The position numbers and the translations under genes are program-made. Shown piece after piece: positions 24,080 to 33,180 of a DNA stretch of 64,000 bases (its first letter is position 1; each line of letters opens with the position of its first letter). Below the pieces are notes generated by a model. It did not search any database. It was given only the letters and a program-made list of their open reading frames with translations, and was not told the DNA's origin. Location: the NCBI GenBank assembly GCA_025200525.1, contig CM045761.1:39006190-39070189 (forward strand), in the 5' to 3' direction. The stretch is from Camellia lanceoleosa (lineage: Eukaryota > Streptophyta > Magnoliopsida > Ericales > Theaceae).

Positions 24080-26218
24080 TGTAACGCCCTCAAAATAAAT
24101 CCAAAAATCATGCATTCGCGACATCCATAAACATAAGAGAAATAAACATATTTCTATTCATTAGAGTATTTAATCCAAAAGTATTACATGTTGACAACAA
24201 AAGTAAATGCCTCACGGGCTTAGAACTTTCCAAGCCGACACTTGGTTACAAAAAAAAAAAAGAGTACTAACTCTACACAAAATAAACACTTGGCTTGATA
24301 TACATGTAATACACCAAAAATAAACAAAAGAGTCTTCGACTCCCACAACCATCCAGGCTATGATCTCAGAGGCGGCATAATACCTGAACCTGAAAATGAT
24401 GTCCCATATAGGGTGAGCCAACGCCCAGTAAAGATATGCTAAACATAATATGAGCAATAACTAAAACATTAGTATTTGATAAATGTTTAACTCATATAAA
24501 TCAATTGTTAACCCATTTCAATTACATGACAAATGTGTCCATGTTTCATTCCATTTCCTATTCAATTTCTCAATTCATAACTATGGCTCAGAACCTGGCC
24601 AAACAATTTAAATGAGATTTCATCTCATATCAACAATACTTCCATTTCAATTGAGATAACAACTCAAATTAAACACTTCATACTCCACAATAGATAAACA
24701 TAATTGCTGTATCAATCTCAAATAAAACGCTTCCGTACTTCATATATGATACACAGATTTGCTGTATCAATACTTCAATAGATACACATAATTGCTATAT
24801 CGATGGAGTCCATCCCTTATCTCCTCCCAAACAATATCCGGTTTAGGAGTCCATCCCCTATCTTCTCCTAAACCGTGGAGTACATCCCCTATCTCCTCCG
24901 ACACAATACAATGTATATAAACACATATCATATACATAATCAATCAATACATAAATTTGATGTATTATTCCAACCGTCATATTCGATGACATATTCAATT
25001 GATTAGTTTTAGTTTGCCTAATCATCATGCATTGTCTACAACAATCAAGACTATCCTCCACCAATAGCCCAAAGCAATTATTTCTAAACAGATAATAAAT
25101 GCCTCAACAGATATATATAATTTCAACATTTTCAAAGTGAGTGATTAATAAATCCAACTCCACCATTCTATTTCATAATGAGCCAATTTCATTATTCCCA
25201 ACCCAATTTCATATTTCCATAATAATTGTCATTAATTACACTAATGACCCAAATATACCCAAACATGGCATTTTCTCAATTTTTCTCAATATTGACCCAA
25301 AGGTCCAAATATTACCAACAACATCAATAACCTCCTTTTTAGACCCAAAACACATGAGTTTGAATCAAAAGAACAAAACTCTACTTTCCAATATAACACA
25401 TTACAAACCCTAACTTCTCAAACCAAACCATTTATACAAAAAAAACTCAACATTTAGGTTAAAGATCATGAAGATGAGTAGGAATCCCTACCTTAAATTC
25501 GGAGCTCAAAGGGAGAAGATAAAGAATTTCGAGATGCTCCAAATCCCAAGATTTCCAGATCACAATGAAGCCCATACCAAGATCAACACTTTTTACAAAG
25601 GCCCAAAGGTGGGAGATCACTAGGGCTAGATGATTTCTTAGAGAGAATGTGAAGTTTTAGAGAGAGAAGCTCTCCAATAGAGGTTTTGAAAAAGTAAGAG
25701 AGAGAAAGGAAATCAAAAAATGATCCAAAAAGTCAAAACTCGGACTGATATAAAAGTCGCCCCGCTTGAGCGTGGAAACCCCCGCTCGAGCGTCAGACAC
25801 AAACTCCCACTCGAGCGTGAAAAGCGCCGCTCGAGCGTCGATTGCACACCTGCAGAAGTTTTGCAAGCGATGATCCCTGCTCGAGCGTCAAAACTCCCGC
25901 TCGAGCGAACGAAGACCTGCAGAGAAAAATACTGGGAGATGGAAATTCACGCTCGAGCGTCAAAATGCCCGCTCAAGCGAAGAAGCAACAATAAAGGACC
26001 CGCTTGAGCGTCAAAAGCCCCGCTCGAGCGTGAAAGCCAAATTCTGGGCATCAACTTTTGGTTTCAAAGCACAACCAACCTGTTTCACACCTACCCAACA
26101 CAATACCATACTCAAATAGAAAGAGTAAAGGATGTAAATGAGAATGAGACAGCAACACATCCACAGAACCGAGTCTAGAATACAATAAATAAAGAGAGGG
26201 AAAACCAGGATCGCTATA
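24080..26218 (-). repeat. Gypsy-A 5' LTR
   Basis: A 2,139-bp LTR, partner of 16437-18608, with the same internal order. On the minus strand it is the promoter-bearing copy. Its palindrome array is 34 bp or so shorter and some CTCGAG units differ (CTTGAG, CACTCGAGCG), which accounts for much of the length difference. Confidence 0.96.
25763..26033. repeat. CTCGAG palindrome array (Gypsy-A 5' LTR)
   Basis: About 10 copies of CGCTCGAGCG and near variants, homologous to 18119-18425. Most copies are followed by TC or TG plus A-rich spacers. On the minus strand the array lies upstream of the TATA-like stretch near 25750. Confidence 0.9.
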
Positions 26219-26393
26219 TAAATGCCCCATTATATTTTTTGAATAATCTACACAAGGGGTCTAAAATATTAACTGATTCTTAAAGTGAAACTTATGGTGA
26301 GTACACAGACGTGGACTAAACAAGAAAAAGATACATAATTTACCCATTCATTTTTTTTTTTGGAAATTGGTTTTATGGAAATTTTTTTAGAAA

Positions 26394-26531
26394 ATGCTAT
26401 GAACCTTAAATAATCTATTCAATCTCTCACATAGGTGTGGAACCCACACACATGTGGGTTTGTGTGGATCCCACACCTATGTGAGAGAATTGGTAAAAAT
26501 TTTGATAGATTATTTGGAGTCTCTAGCATGA
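26394..26531. mobile_element. Hairpin MITE
   Basis: Nearly the whole unit folds on itself. ATGCTATGAACC...AATAATCTA pairs with TAGATTATT...TCTAGCAT at the ends. The centre CTCTCACATAGGTGTGGAAC pairs almost perfectly with the segment ending CACACCTATGTGAGAG, around a CCCACACACATGTGGG core. A transcript would form a long hairpin. Confidence 0.85.
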
Positions 26532-26697
26532 CTTTTTTTTTTTTTTTTTAACATAAATTTCATACAAAAAACTTGACAAGAATGATGTAGTAATGCCATT
26601 ATTGTGAGTAAATCAATCTTCAATAGTGTTTTGTTTGTATATAAAAATTATGTATGAGTTTTTTTGTTTGTATAGCATTACTTTTTTTGATCCAAAA

Positions 26698-26997
26698 TTT
26701 TTCCCCCACTTTGGCCTCTCATGTTTCATTTTTTTTTTTATAAATTTACTCCGAAAGATAACTTATGTTCAAAATTAGATAGAAAATGATACTTTGACAA
26801 CCACGTGTCAAAAAATTATTTTATTATATATAACTTACACCGCTGACACAAATCCAAACCCAAACCCTAATATACTAATATATTTTGTGTCATGTGATTT
26901 CTAACCTGACATTTTTCTGTCTAATTTTGAATATAAGTTAGCTTAAATTAGAAAAAAAACTTAAAGGGTAAAAGGTCAAAATAGGGGGAAAAAGAGG
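26698..26997. mobile_element. Inverted-repeat MITE
   Basis: Arms of about 100 bp. The left arm has TTCCCCCACTTTGGCCTCTC and AACTTATGTTCAAAATTAGA; the right arm has their complements near 26920-26995 (TCTAATTTTGAATATAAGTT, then GTCAAAATAGGGGG). About 90 bp separate the arms. No coding sequence. Confidence 0.72.
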
Positions 26998-27059
26998 AGC
27001 TTCAAGAAGTGAAGTGACCCTAGAGTAGCAGCCTATTACATTTTTCAGGCCCCTTTGAT

Positions 27060-27475
27060 ATTCTATTAGTCAAACGCTAGCTCCCCTATATAGTAAGGCG
27101 TTTCTGCTATCAAAGAAATAGAAAGAAACACAAAAAAACTAGTGCGTTTCGTATAGATCGATACTTGTAGCTTGATTTTTTAGTCATTCCCTACTGGGAA
27201 GAATTGTAGGAAATTAATCGTTTAATAACACTTCTTCTTATTTATTTCTCAATGATATCCGACAATCAGGACAATTCCCGTGAAATGTTACAATAAAACT
27301 TCGTTTGAAACGATGTGGTAGAAAGCAATTTACGACTTGAAGAACATGATCCATTGTGGATTCTTACATCCATCATTTTATATAGGAATGAAGGTGATCT
27401 TGGCTCGACATCATTTGTTCTGTCCCACTAGAACCCCTCTTTTTTTGTTGGGTTGTAATGGAAATAGTCCACGAT
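27060..27475 (+). other. Plastid DNA insert (rps16 5' region)
   Basis: It contains rps16 exon 1 (27290-27329) preceded by its plastid-style upstream spacer. It is followed by text matching the start of the rps16 group II intron (TACGACTTGAAGAACATGATC, read in parts, then CATCCATCATTTTATATAGG and TTGGGTTGTAATGGAAATAG). Homology ends abruptly near 27475, so this is a short nuclear plastid DNA insertion. The outer left edge is uncertain. Confidence 0.8.
27290..27329 (+). pseudogene. rps16: rps16 exon 1 (nuclear copy of plastid gene)
   Basis: The frame reads KLRLKRCGRKQ, the conserved start of plastid ribosomal protein S16. The 40-bp length matches my knowledge of plastid rps16 exon 1, which ends before a group II intron. 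The initiator ATG and next codon GTA are ACA ATA here, and the intron's expected GTGCGACTTG start reads TTACGACTTG. It is a non-functional copy outside the plastid. Confidence 0.85.
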
Positions 27476-27790
27476 GAAGCTGGTATGCTTGATGATAGTC
27501 AACATGCTTAATCGATATCGGTTTTATTCAAATGCTATCCGTAGTAGATCCCTAAAAGGAATTGATCGACTAAAGGAAGAATTGAATTGGTGCTTGACAA
27601 AGAATTGGCTCGGGCCCAGAAAGCAAAAAGGCTATTTGTTCGCCAACAAGAGGAGTCGATTTAGTAGTTCACGATGTTGAGATCCTGCTCCCTAACGTTG
27701 ATATAGAAGCCTTACTATACAATGTAGGGAGCATCCAGCTATTGGGAATGATTTCCGGGGTGGATATGCCTTTTGATAATTACGTAGAAT
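27474..27790 (+). pseudogene. Unidentified decayed reading frame
   Basis: Protein-like text continues across frames: IDRLKEEL, then VLDKELARAQKAKRLFVRQQ (27593 onwards), then VDLVVHDVEILLPNVDIE and LLYNVGSIQLLGMI up to a TAA near 27791. The composition is unlike the surrounding AT-rich DNA and reads as one protein broken by frameshifts and stops. I do not recognise the family. It adjoins the plastid insert, so an organellar or processed-gene source is possible but not shown. Confidence 0.35.
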
Positions 27791-27832
27791 AACACAAAGA
27801 GAGGTATAAACCCCCCACATTGTTTTATTTTC

Positions 27833-28955
27833 TAAAGAGGATATAGGAGACTTTTCGGCTATTTACTTAAGTAGAATAACACAACAAAGTTAGGTATAAT
27901 TAATAATATATGATATAGGAGACTTTTCAGTATTTAAGCAGAATAACACAAAGTAGGTATAATAATTGTTGGCTTATTTTTCTTACGAAGGAAAACATCG
28001 TAAATGCGAGCATGCTAGTAAGGATTGAAAAATCCTTACAGATTAAATTCAAGCCAATTATCATGGAATTGTGTTGACCGTTCTTTTGCTTCAATGAAGA
28101 GGATTTCAAAATTGCCAAGTGTAGATAAAAGAAAAATTAAAAGAAGAAGGGGAGAGACAGAGAAAGATGATTGAGTGAATAATCAGGGTGATTGAGTGAA
28201 TAATCAGGGTGATTGAGTGAACAATTAAAGTAATAATTAATTACCTATACTCCTATGCTTTGAAAAGGAAGTGCATAAAATTACCTCTACTCCTATGCTT
28301 CGGAAATGAAGTGTTGAAAATAAAGTGCAGGAAATATAAATGACAAGAAAAAATAGAAATCAATTGTCTTTTATTTGAGTTTGATCTCCTTACAATGTAG
28401 CCATGAATGGCTATTTATAGGCAAACATTTGTAGGAAAAAAACTACCTAATAACTACTACATTCTTCCATTCCCCAAACTTCACACTCTATGATCTTCCA
28501 CTTCATCTTTATGTCTCCATAACTTCCTTTAACCTCCAATTCATGCTCTATGATCCTCCACATTCTCCATCATCTTTTCACATGTGTTAATAATTTATAA
28601 GTTCTCATAACCTTCAAATGAGTATGAGAATACCATGTGTCCTGCAATTTATCAATAATAATACTACTAAAAATAAATTATTTATTGATGGTGCCAACAA
28701 TAATAATAAAAATAATTTTTTTTGTTTAGAACAATACAATCTCCCTGTCTCCTATAGATTGTGGGTGTCCCACTTTCTCTTTAGACTAAGTTGGTTATAT
28801 TATTATACCTAACTTTGTGTTATTCTACTTAAACATTGAAAAGTCTCCTATATTGCCATCCCTACTCCTATATCCTATATTATTGATTATACCTAACTTT
28901 GTTGTGTCATTCCACTTAATTAAATAACCGAAAATATCCTATATCCTCTTTATGG
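27833..28955. mobile_element. Long inverted-repeat element
   Basis: The left arm (about 27833-27970) and right arm (about 28795-28955) are inverted. TAAAGAGGATATAGGA, GAATAACACAACAAAGTTAGG and GGAGACTTTTCA, read in parts, all recur as complements. Each arm holds two tandem copies of a unit with TAGAATAACACAA and GTTAGGTATAAT; a further partial copy lies just outside at 27786. The interior is non-coding, with a GTGATTGAGTGAATAATCAG direct repeat (28168-28220) and a minus-strand TATAAATAG near 28411-28419. The superfamily is unknown. Confidence 0.75.
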
Positions 28956-29018
28956 ATTAGATTGTGCAATTAAGTCTCATATTTTTATCTTTTTAAAAAT
29001 TATTTTGAGTTTATACCA

Positions 29019-29405
29019 CACTACAAAAAATTAAGGTTTCAGAGATCAAAATTTAAGGGCAAAATTAATTTTTAGTGACCAAATAATTTTGTTGCAAAAA
29101 GTGTCGTTATTATATTTTTAACAACAAAAATTGGATATTAGTGCTGAATTATTATTCTTTTGGGACCAAAGTTTTTATCCCAAAAAATAAACCATTTTGA
29201 GATCATATTTTGTTCCTAAAAGTCTATTTATTAATGACATTTTCAAAATTTTATTGTTAAAAGCCTTATTTATGACTTTTCGGGACGACCTTTTAGCGAC
29301 TATCCTCATGACGATAAAAATTGATTTCTAAATGTCTTTTGCAACAAAATTTTCACTTTTAAAGACCAGAACATTTAATCTCTAAAACTTTTATATGTTG
29401 TAGTT
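29019..29405. mobile_element. CACTA-type MITE
   Basis: It begins CACTACAAAAAATTAAGG and ends CTTTTATATGTTGTAGTT, so both termini fit the CACTACAA terminal repeat with one change at the right. The interior has TTTAGTGACC, TTTAGCGACT and similar subterminal words. At about 387 bp it is a deletion derivative sitting 97 bp upstream of the alpha-carbonic anhydrase start codon. Confidence 0.7.
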
Positions 29406-29479
29406 CTATTTTATTACAATTTTCCCAATTCATTATCCAAACACAACTGAGGGATCTCAAAAGAGTATCCCTAACTCTT

Positions 29480-29487
29480 TATAAATA
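29480..29487 (+). promoter_or_regulatory. TATA-like box
   Basis: TATAAATA lies 22 bp upstream of the alpha-carbonic anhydrase ATG. That spacing is short for a TATA box serving this ATG, so it may not be the original promoter, especially as a MITE occupies the DNA just upstream. Confidence 0.35.
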
Positions 29488-29501
29488 GAATTGCACCTTC
29501 A

Positions 29502-29592
29502 ATGGCTGCCCTACTCACCTTCCTCGTCATTATAGCCACTGCATTCTTCTTTGTCGACACCTTTGCCATTCCTACAGCCATACAGCTAGAGG
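29502..29592 (+). pseudogene. Alpha-CA exon 1, signal peptide
   Basis: ATG followed by AALLTFLVIIATAFFFVDTF, a clear hydrophobic signal sequence, then AIPTAIQLE. The donor is GAGG|GTGCTC, phase 1, which joins in frame with exon 2. A long CT repeat begins 3 bp into the intron. Confidence 0.75.
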
Positions 29593-29594
29593 GT

Positions 29595-29595
<1 letters not shown>

Positions 29596-29650
<55 letters not shown>
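29596..29650. repeat. (CT)27 microsatellite
   Basis: Uninterrupted CT run at the very start of alpha-CA intron 1, followed by an (AT)n run at about 29659-29676. Confidence 0.97.
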
Positions 29651-29652
<2 letters not shown>

Positions 29653-29987
29653 CTTCTTATATATATATATATATATTTTCTATGCTTCTCCTCTATATGA
29701 AGTTGGAACCTAGACTAATATAAATCGTTTAATGGATTTGGATTACATCATAAAAATCCAATTAAAATTAAATTTAAATGGGTTAAATATGAATATTCAT
29801 TTAAATTCATTTAAACGAGTTCCACCACCTCTACCACCACAACTACGCTACTACTGCTTCCACCACCATCACTACTCCACCTCTACCACTATCGCATTTT
29901 TCACCACCATCACCGCTGCCAATCGCTAGGAGGAGAAAATGTTTTCATAATCCAGCTAACAATGATTCATTTTTTTTTGTTTTCCAG

Positions 29988-30199
29988 AGCTTGAAACAAC
30001 TGCTGCGTTTAGCTACTCTGGCGACACTGGCCCTGACAAATAGGGAAGCTTGAGCCCTGATTATAAGGCATGCTCGAACGGAAAATCACAGTTTCCAATT
30101 AACATTGTGGAGGACAAAGCTGTTGCCAGTAAAACCTTGAAGCCCTTAAGAAGACAATATTACCCTGTAAATGCTACGTTGGTTAACAATGGCTACATT
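29988..30199 (+). pseudogene. Alpha-CA exon 2
   Basis: After acceptor TTTTCCAG the frame reads ELETTAAFSYSGDTGPDK, then TAG, then GSLSPDYKACSNGKSQFPIN, IVEDKAVASKT and ATLVNNGYI, ending before GTATGC. The family has Trp in place of the stop. CSNGK with SPIN/FPIN is diagnostic of plant alpha-CAs. Confidence 0.88.
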
Positions 30200-30537
30200 G
30201 TATGCTACCCATCGTCATAGTCAATAAAAATTTGAAATTATTTTAGGAAAACATAAAAGATTTATCTATTATCCTCCAACGTTTGAGGTTTGAGTTGTCC
30301 AATTTGTAACGGAATTTTTGAAGTTAATTAGATGGAAATGTTATATTTCTCTATTTTTAATATGAATTTATAGCAAATTCATGTATTTGACGATTCATTT
30401 CCTTTATTTATTTACATTCTTGGCAATTATATATATTGGGTGGCTCATTTGCAAGCACAATAGGTAAATGGTGAAAAAAAAAAAAAAAGAGTGTGCGAGG
30501 AAGTGACAAACTGTAACGTTGGCTTTCAATTAATGAA

Positions 30538-31124
30538 GGGTTATTTATATGATAATTCCTTAAATTATTGAAAAATATTATTTTGGCTCTCTAAATTATA
30601 AAAATATATAAATAGATCCTATAAATTATTAAGAAGTATGACTTTGACTCTCTAAACTATAAAAGAATACAAAGAAACCCCCTAAATTATAAAAATGTAC
30701 CAATCAGTGTCTTTGGTTTCAATTTTCTGGATTCAATTTTCTAAAAATTAATTTTTTAATTTTTTTATTTTTAGTGAATATTTTTAAAATTTTAAGCAAT
30801 TTTTTTACTCTTTTACATGCACCTTACTTTGATGTAATTGAAAAGTAAAATATTTGTATTGTTTTTTAAAAAAAATCAATAAATATACAAGAATATAAAA
30901 AATATATTGAATTCTCAAATTTTTTTATTTATATTTTTGGTATTTAGTAAATTTTTTAAAGATTTTTTTCACAAATATTATACTTTTTAAGTGTATTTAT
31001 TGATTTTTTAAGGGGGTAAAGCGATACTTTTCAATAATTTAAGGGATTCATTTGTATGTTTTTATAGTTCAGATGGTAAAAGTAATATTTTTCAATAATT
31101 TAGGAGTCCCCATGTAAATAATCC
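30538..31124. mobile_element. Mutator-like MITE in alpha-CA intron 2
   Basis: A 587-bp unit with arms of about 110 bp. The left arm GGGTTATTTATATGATAATT, then CCTTAAATTATTGAAAAATA, pairs with the right-arm complement (CTAAATTATTGAAAAATATT). It is flanked by ATTAATGAA (30529-30537) and ATTAACGAA (31125-31133), a 9-bp target duplication with one mismatch. No coding capacity. Confidence 0.85.
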
Positions 31125-31362
31125 ATTAACGAATTCGTATGTGGTCTTCGTAAACATAGGCTTATGAGGTTTTCACGAGACCTCTTGCACATTTGTTTAT
31201 TTATATAAATGAAAATATCAAGTTTCTAGGTAGAAGAAAATAAGACCTCTCAAAAATGGAGAATCTCTACTAATCGCAATGGTTCAAAAAAAAAAAAAAA
31301 AAAGGGTTTTTGTGGCATTAAGAATTGTATGTTATTGCTCAATGAAGAATTTTTGCATGTAG

Positions 31363-31462
31363 ATGGAATTTGGAAATGCAAGAGTGTTGATTGGAAATGG
31401 AAAAAACTACACCTTGCGGCAAATGCACTGGCATACTTGTTCTGAGCACACAATTAATAATG
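31363..31462 (+). pseudogene. Alpha-CA exon 3, zinc-site exon
   Basis: After TTGCATGTAG the frame reads MEFGNARVLIGNGKNYTLRQ and then MHWHTCSEHTINN. HWH supplies two of the three zinc ligands. The family consensus HWHSPSEH reads HWHTCSEH here. No GT donor in the expected phase follows, so the right edge is approximate. Confidence 0.85.
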
Positions 31463-31876
31463 CCTCATATGTTTTCTCTCTTTTGAGCTTTGTATAAGTC
31501 CCATAATTGTTACAATTACGATAAATATTTGGACAAATTTCATTTTACCTTCTTGTGCTTTTATTCATGTGCGGATTACCTTGGTGCTTTTGTTCATGTG
31601 CGGATTACCCCATTGTGTTTTGTGGATTTAAGTGTATCATCAAATATTCTGTCCAATTTAACAGTAAGTGTGAAACACGTGGCAGACATAAGGGGGTTAT
31701 ATGCTCATTTTCAAATTTTAAGGGGATAAATCACATATAGAATAAAACACAAAAGGTTAAGGTGCACTTTGCCTTCTAAACAAATGATTAAAATATCCAT
31801 AGTTTGCATACTTAAGTTACTTATATACAGGGGTATTTTAATCTTCTTTATTAAATCGTTAACGGGCCTAACGGTG

Positions 31877-32545
31877 CACTACAAGAACTAACACATTCAG
31901 CGACTAATTTTGCTAACTAAACAAAATTTAGTCGCCAAAGGTACACGCATTATCTACTAAATTTTTTTTTGTCACCAATGGTACACACATTAGCTACTAA
32001 ACAATATTTGGTCGCCAAAGGTACATGCATTAGCTACTAACTATTTGGTCGGCAAAAGTCCACTATTTAGCTACTAAAAATAAATTTAGTAGGTATTTTC
32101 TTTACTTTTGGCGATTAATTACTTGTTAGTCGTTAAAAATATCATTTTGGGCGACTAAAAATTAAGTTGGTCGCTAATTGCACAATCTTTAGATATTATA
32201 AATTTATTTTATTGGTATTTATTTCATTTTTGGCTACTAATTGTGTGTTAGTCGTGGAAAATAAACTTTTGGGAGACTAAAAAATATTTCGGTTGCTAAA
32301 TGTCCAATCTTTAGATATTATAAATTCATTTTTGGCTACTAATTGTGTTTTAGTCGTGTAAACTAAGGTTTTGGGCGACTAAATATTATTTTGGTTGCTA
32401 AATCTGCAATCTTTAGCTACGAAAACAATTTAGTCAGTATTTATTTCACTTTTATTGACTATAATTTAGTAGCCAAACGTGACGAAATTTTTTGGAGGGA
32501 ATATTAAATTTTTCGTGTTATTCCTAAAAATATTAGCAACGAAAA
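31877..32545. repeat. CACTA-1 left subterminal repeat array
   Basis: Dense copies of AGCGACTAA, TTTAGTCGCCAAA, TTGGTCGC and GGCGACTAAA in both orientations. These are the expected binding sites for the CACTA-encoded DNA-binding protein, by analogy with En/Spm. Confidence 0.88.
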
Positions 32546-32644
32546 TTTTGTTTGGTCGGGAAAAAAATGGGTTTTGTTTTATTCTCAATGAAAAACATTG
32601 GCTAAATAGTCCATTACCCTCTCTCTCTCACTTCCGTCTCTGTC

Positions 32645-33180
32645 ACTGCTCTGTCATCATCGCCATCACCACAAGGGTTGCTAGATCATCACTTTGTCTC
32701 CCTTCCAGGTATGTCCTCTCTCTCTCTCTCTCTCTCTCCCTCTCGATTTCTGTCTCCTTCTCACAGAGGCCTCTCAATTTCTCTCTGTCTCTGTCTCTCT
32801 CTCTCTCTCTCTCTATTTACACACACACACATACATACATGCATATATATATATATACACACACACAAATAATATATACACAACCTTGATCCCATATATA
32901 ATCGATTATACACTGGTACACTCACGTTTCTGTGACTATTTCTCACTCATGCCTCTGTCCTCTTCTCTATAGCTTTGTCTCCATCGCCATCATCGCAAGG
33001 GTTGCTGGATTATCGCTTTGTCTCCCTCCCAGGTATGTCCTATATTTCGCATCTCTCTCTCTCTCCCTCTCGATTTCTCTGTCTCCTTCTCACTGTCTCC
33101 CTCTCGATTTCCCTCTCTTTTTCTCTCTGTCTCTATTTATACTCACGCATACATGCATATATATACACATAACTCATATA
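32645..33180 (+). repeat. Duplicated CACTA-1 leader
   Basis: Two tandem copies about 324 bp apart share CATCGCCATCA, AAGGGTTGCT, CTTTGTCTCCCT, CCAGGTATGTCC, then a CT-rich tract and TGCATATATATA. Each copy has a splice-donor-like CAG|GTATG (at 32709 and 33033), suggesting a duplicated untranslated first exon. Ser/Leu repeat frames here are microsatellite artefacts. Confidence 0.7.

Larger units (their letters stand above)
16437..26218 (-). mobile_element. Gypsy chromovirus-like LTR element (Gypsy-A)
   Basis: A 9.8-kb minus-strand element with two 2.1-2.2-kb LTRs and the perfect target duplication TAAAT (16432-16436 and 26219-26223). Minus-strand order is 5' LTR, gag, protease, RT, RNase H, integrase, chromo-like tail, polypurine tract, 3' LTR. 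Read on the minus strand the LTR begins TATAGCGA and ends GTTACA, that is TA...CA rather than TG...CA. The gag start codon is ATA, the primer-binding site is cut by a deletion, and pol has stops and frameshifts. It is therefore dead despite intact boundaries. Confidence 0.97.
26224..27050. other. Intergenic with MITEs, no gene
   Basis: Apart from the hairpin at 26394-26531 and the inverted-repeat unit at 26698-26997, this is AT-rich spacer with T tracts. Confidence 0.6.

Noticed and set aside
28381..28440. Minus-strand promoter with TATAAATAG as evidence of a gene
   Set aside because: The box is good, but no coding sequence follows on the minus strand; it lies inside an inverted-repeat element.
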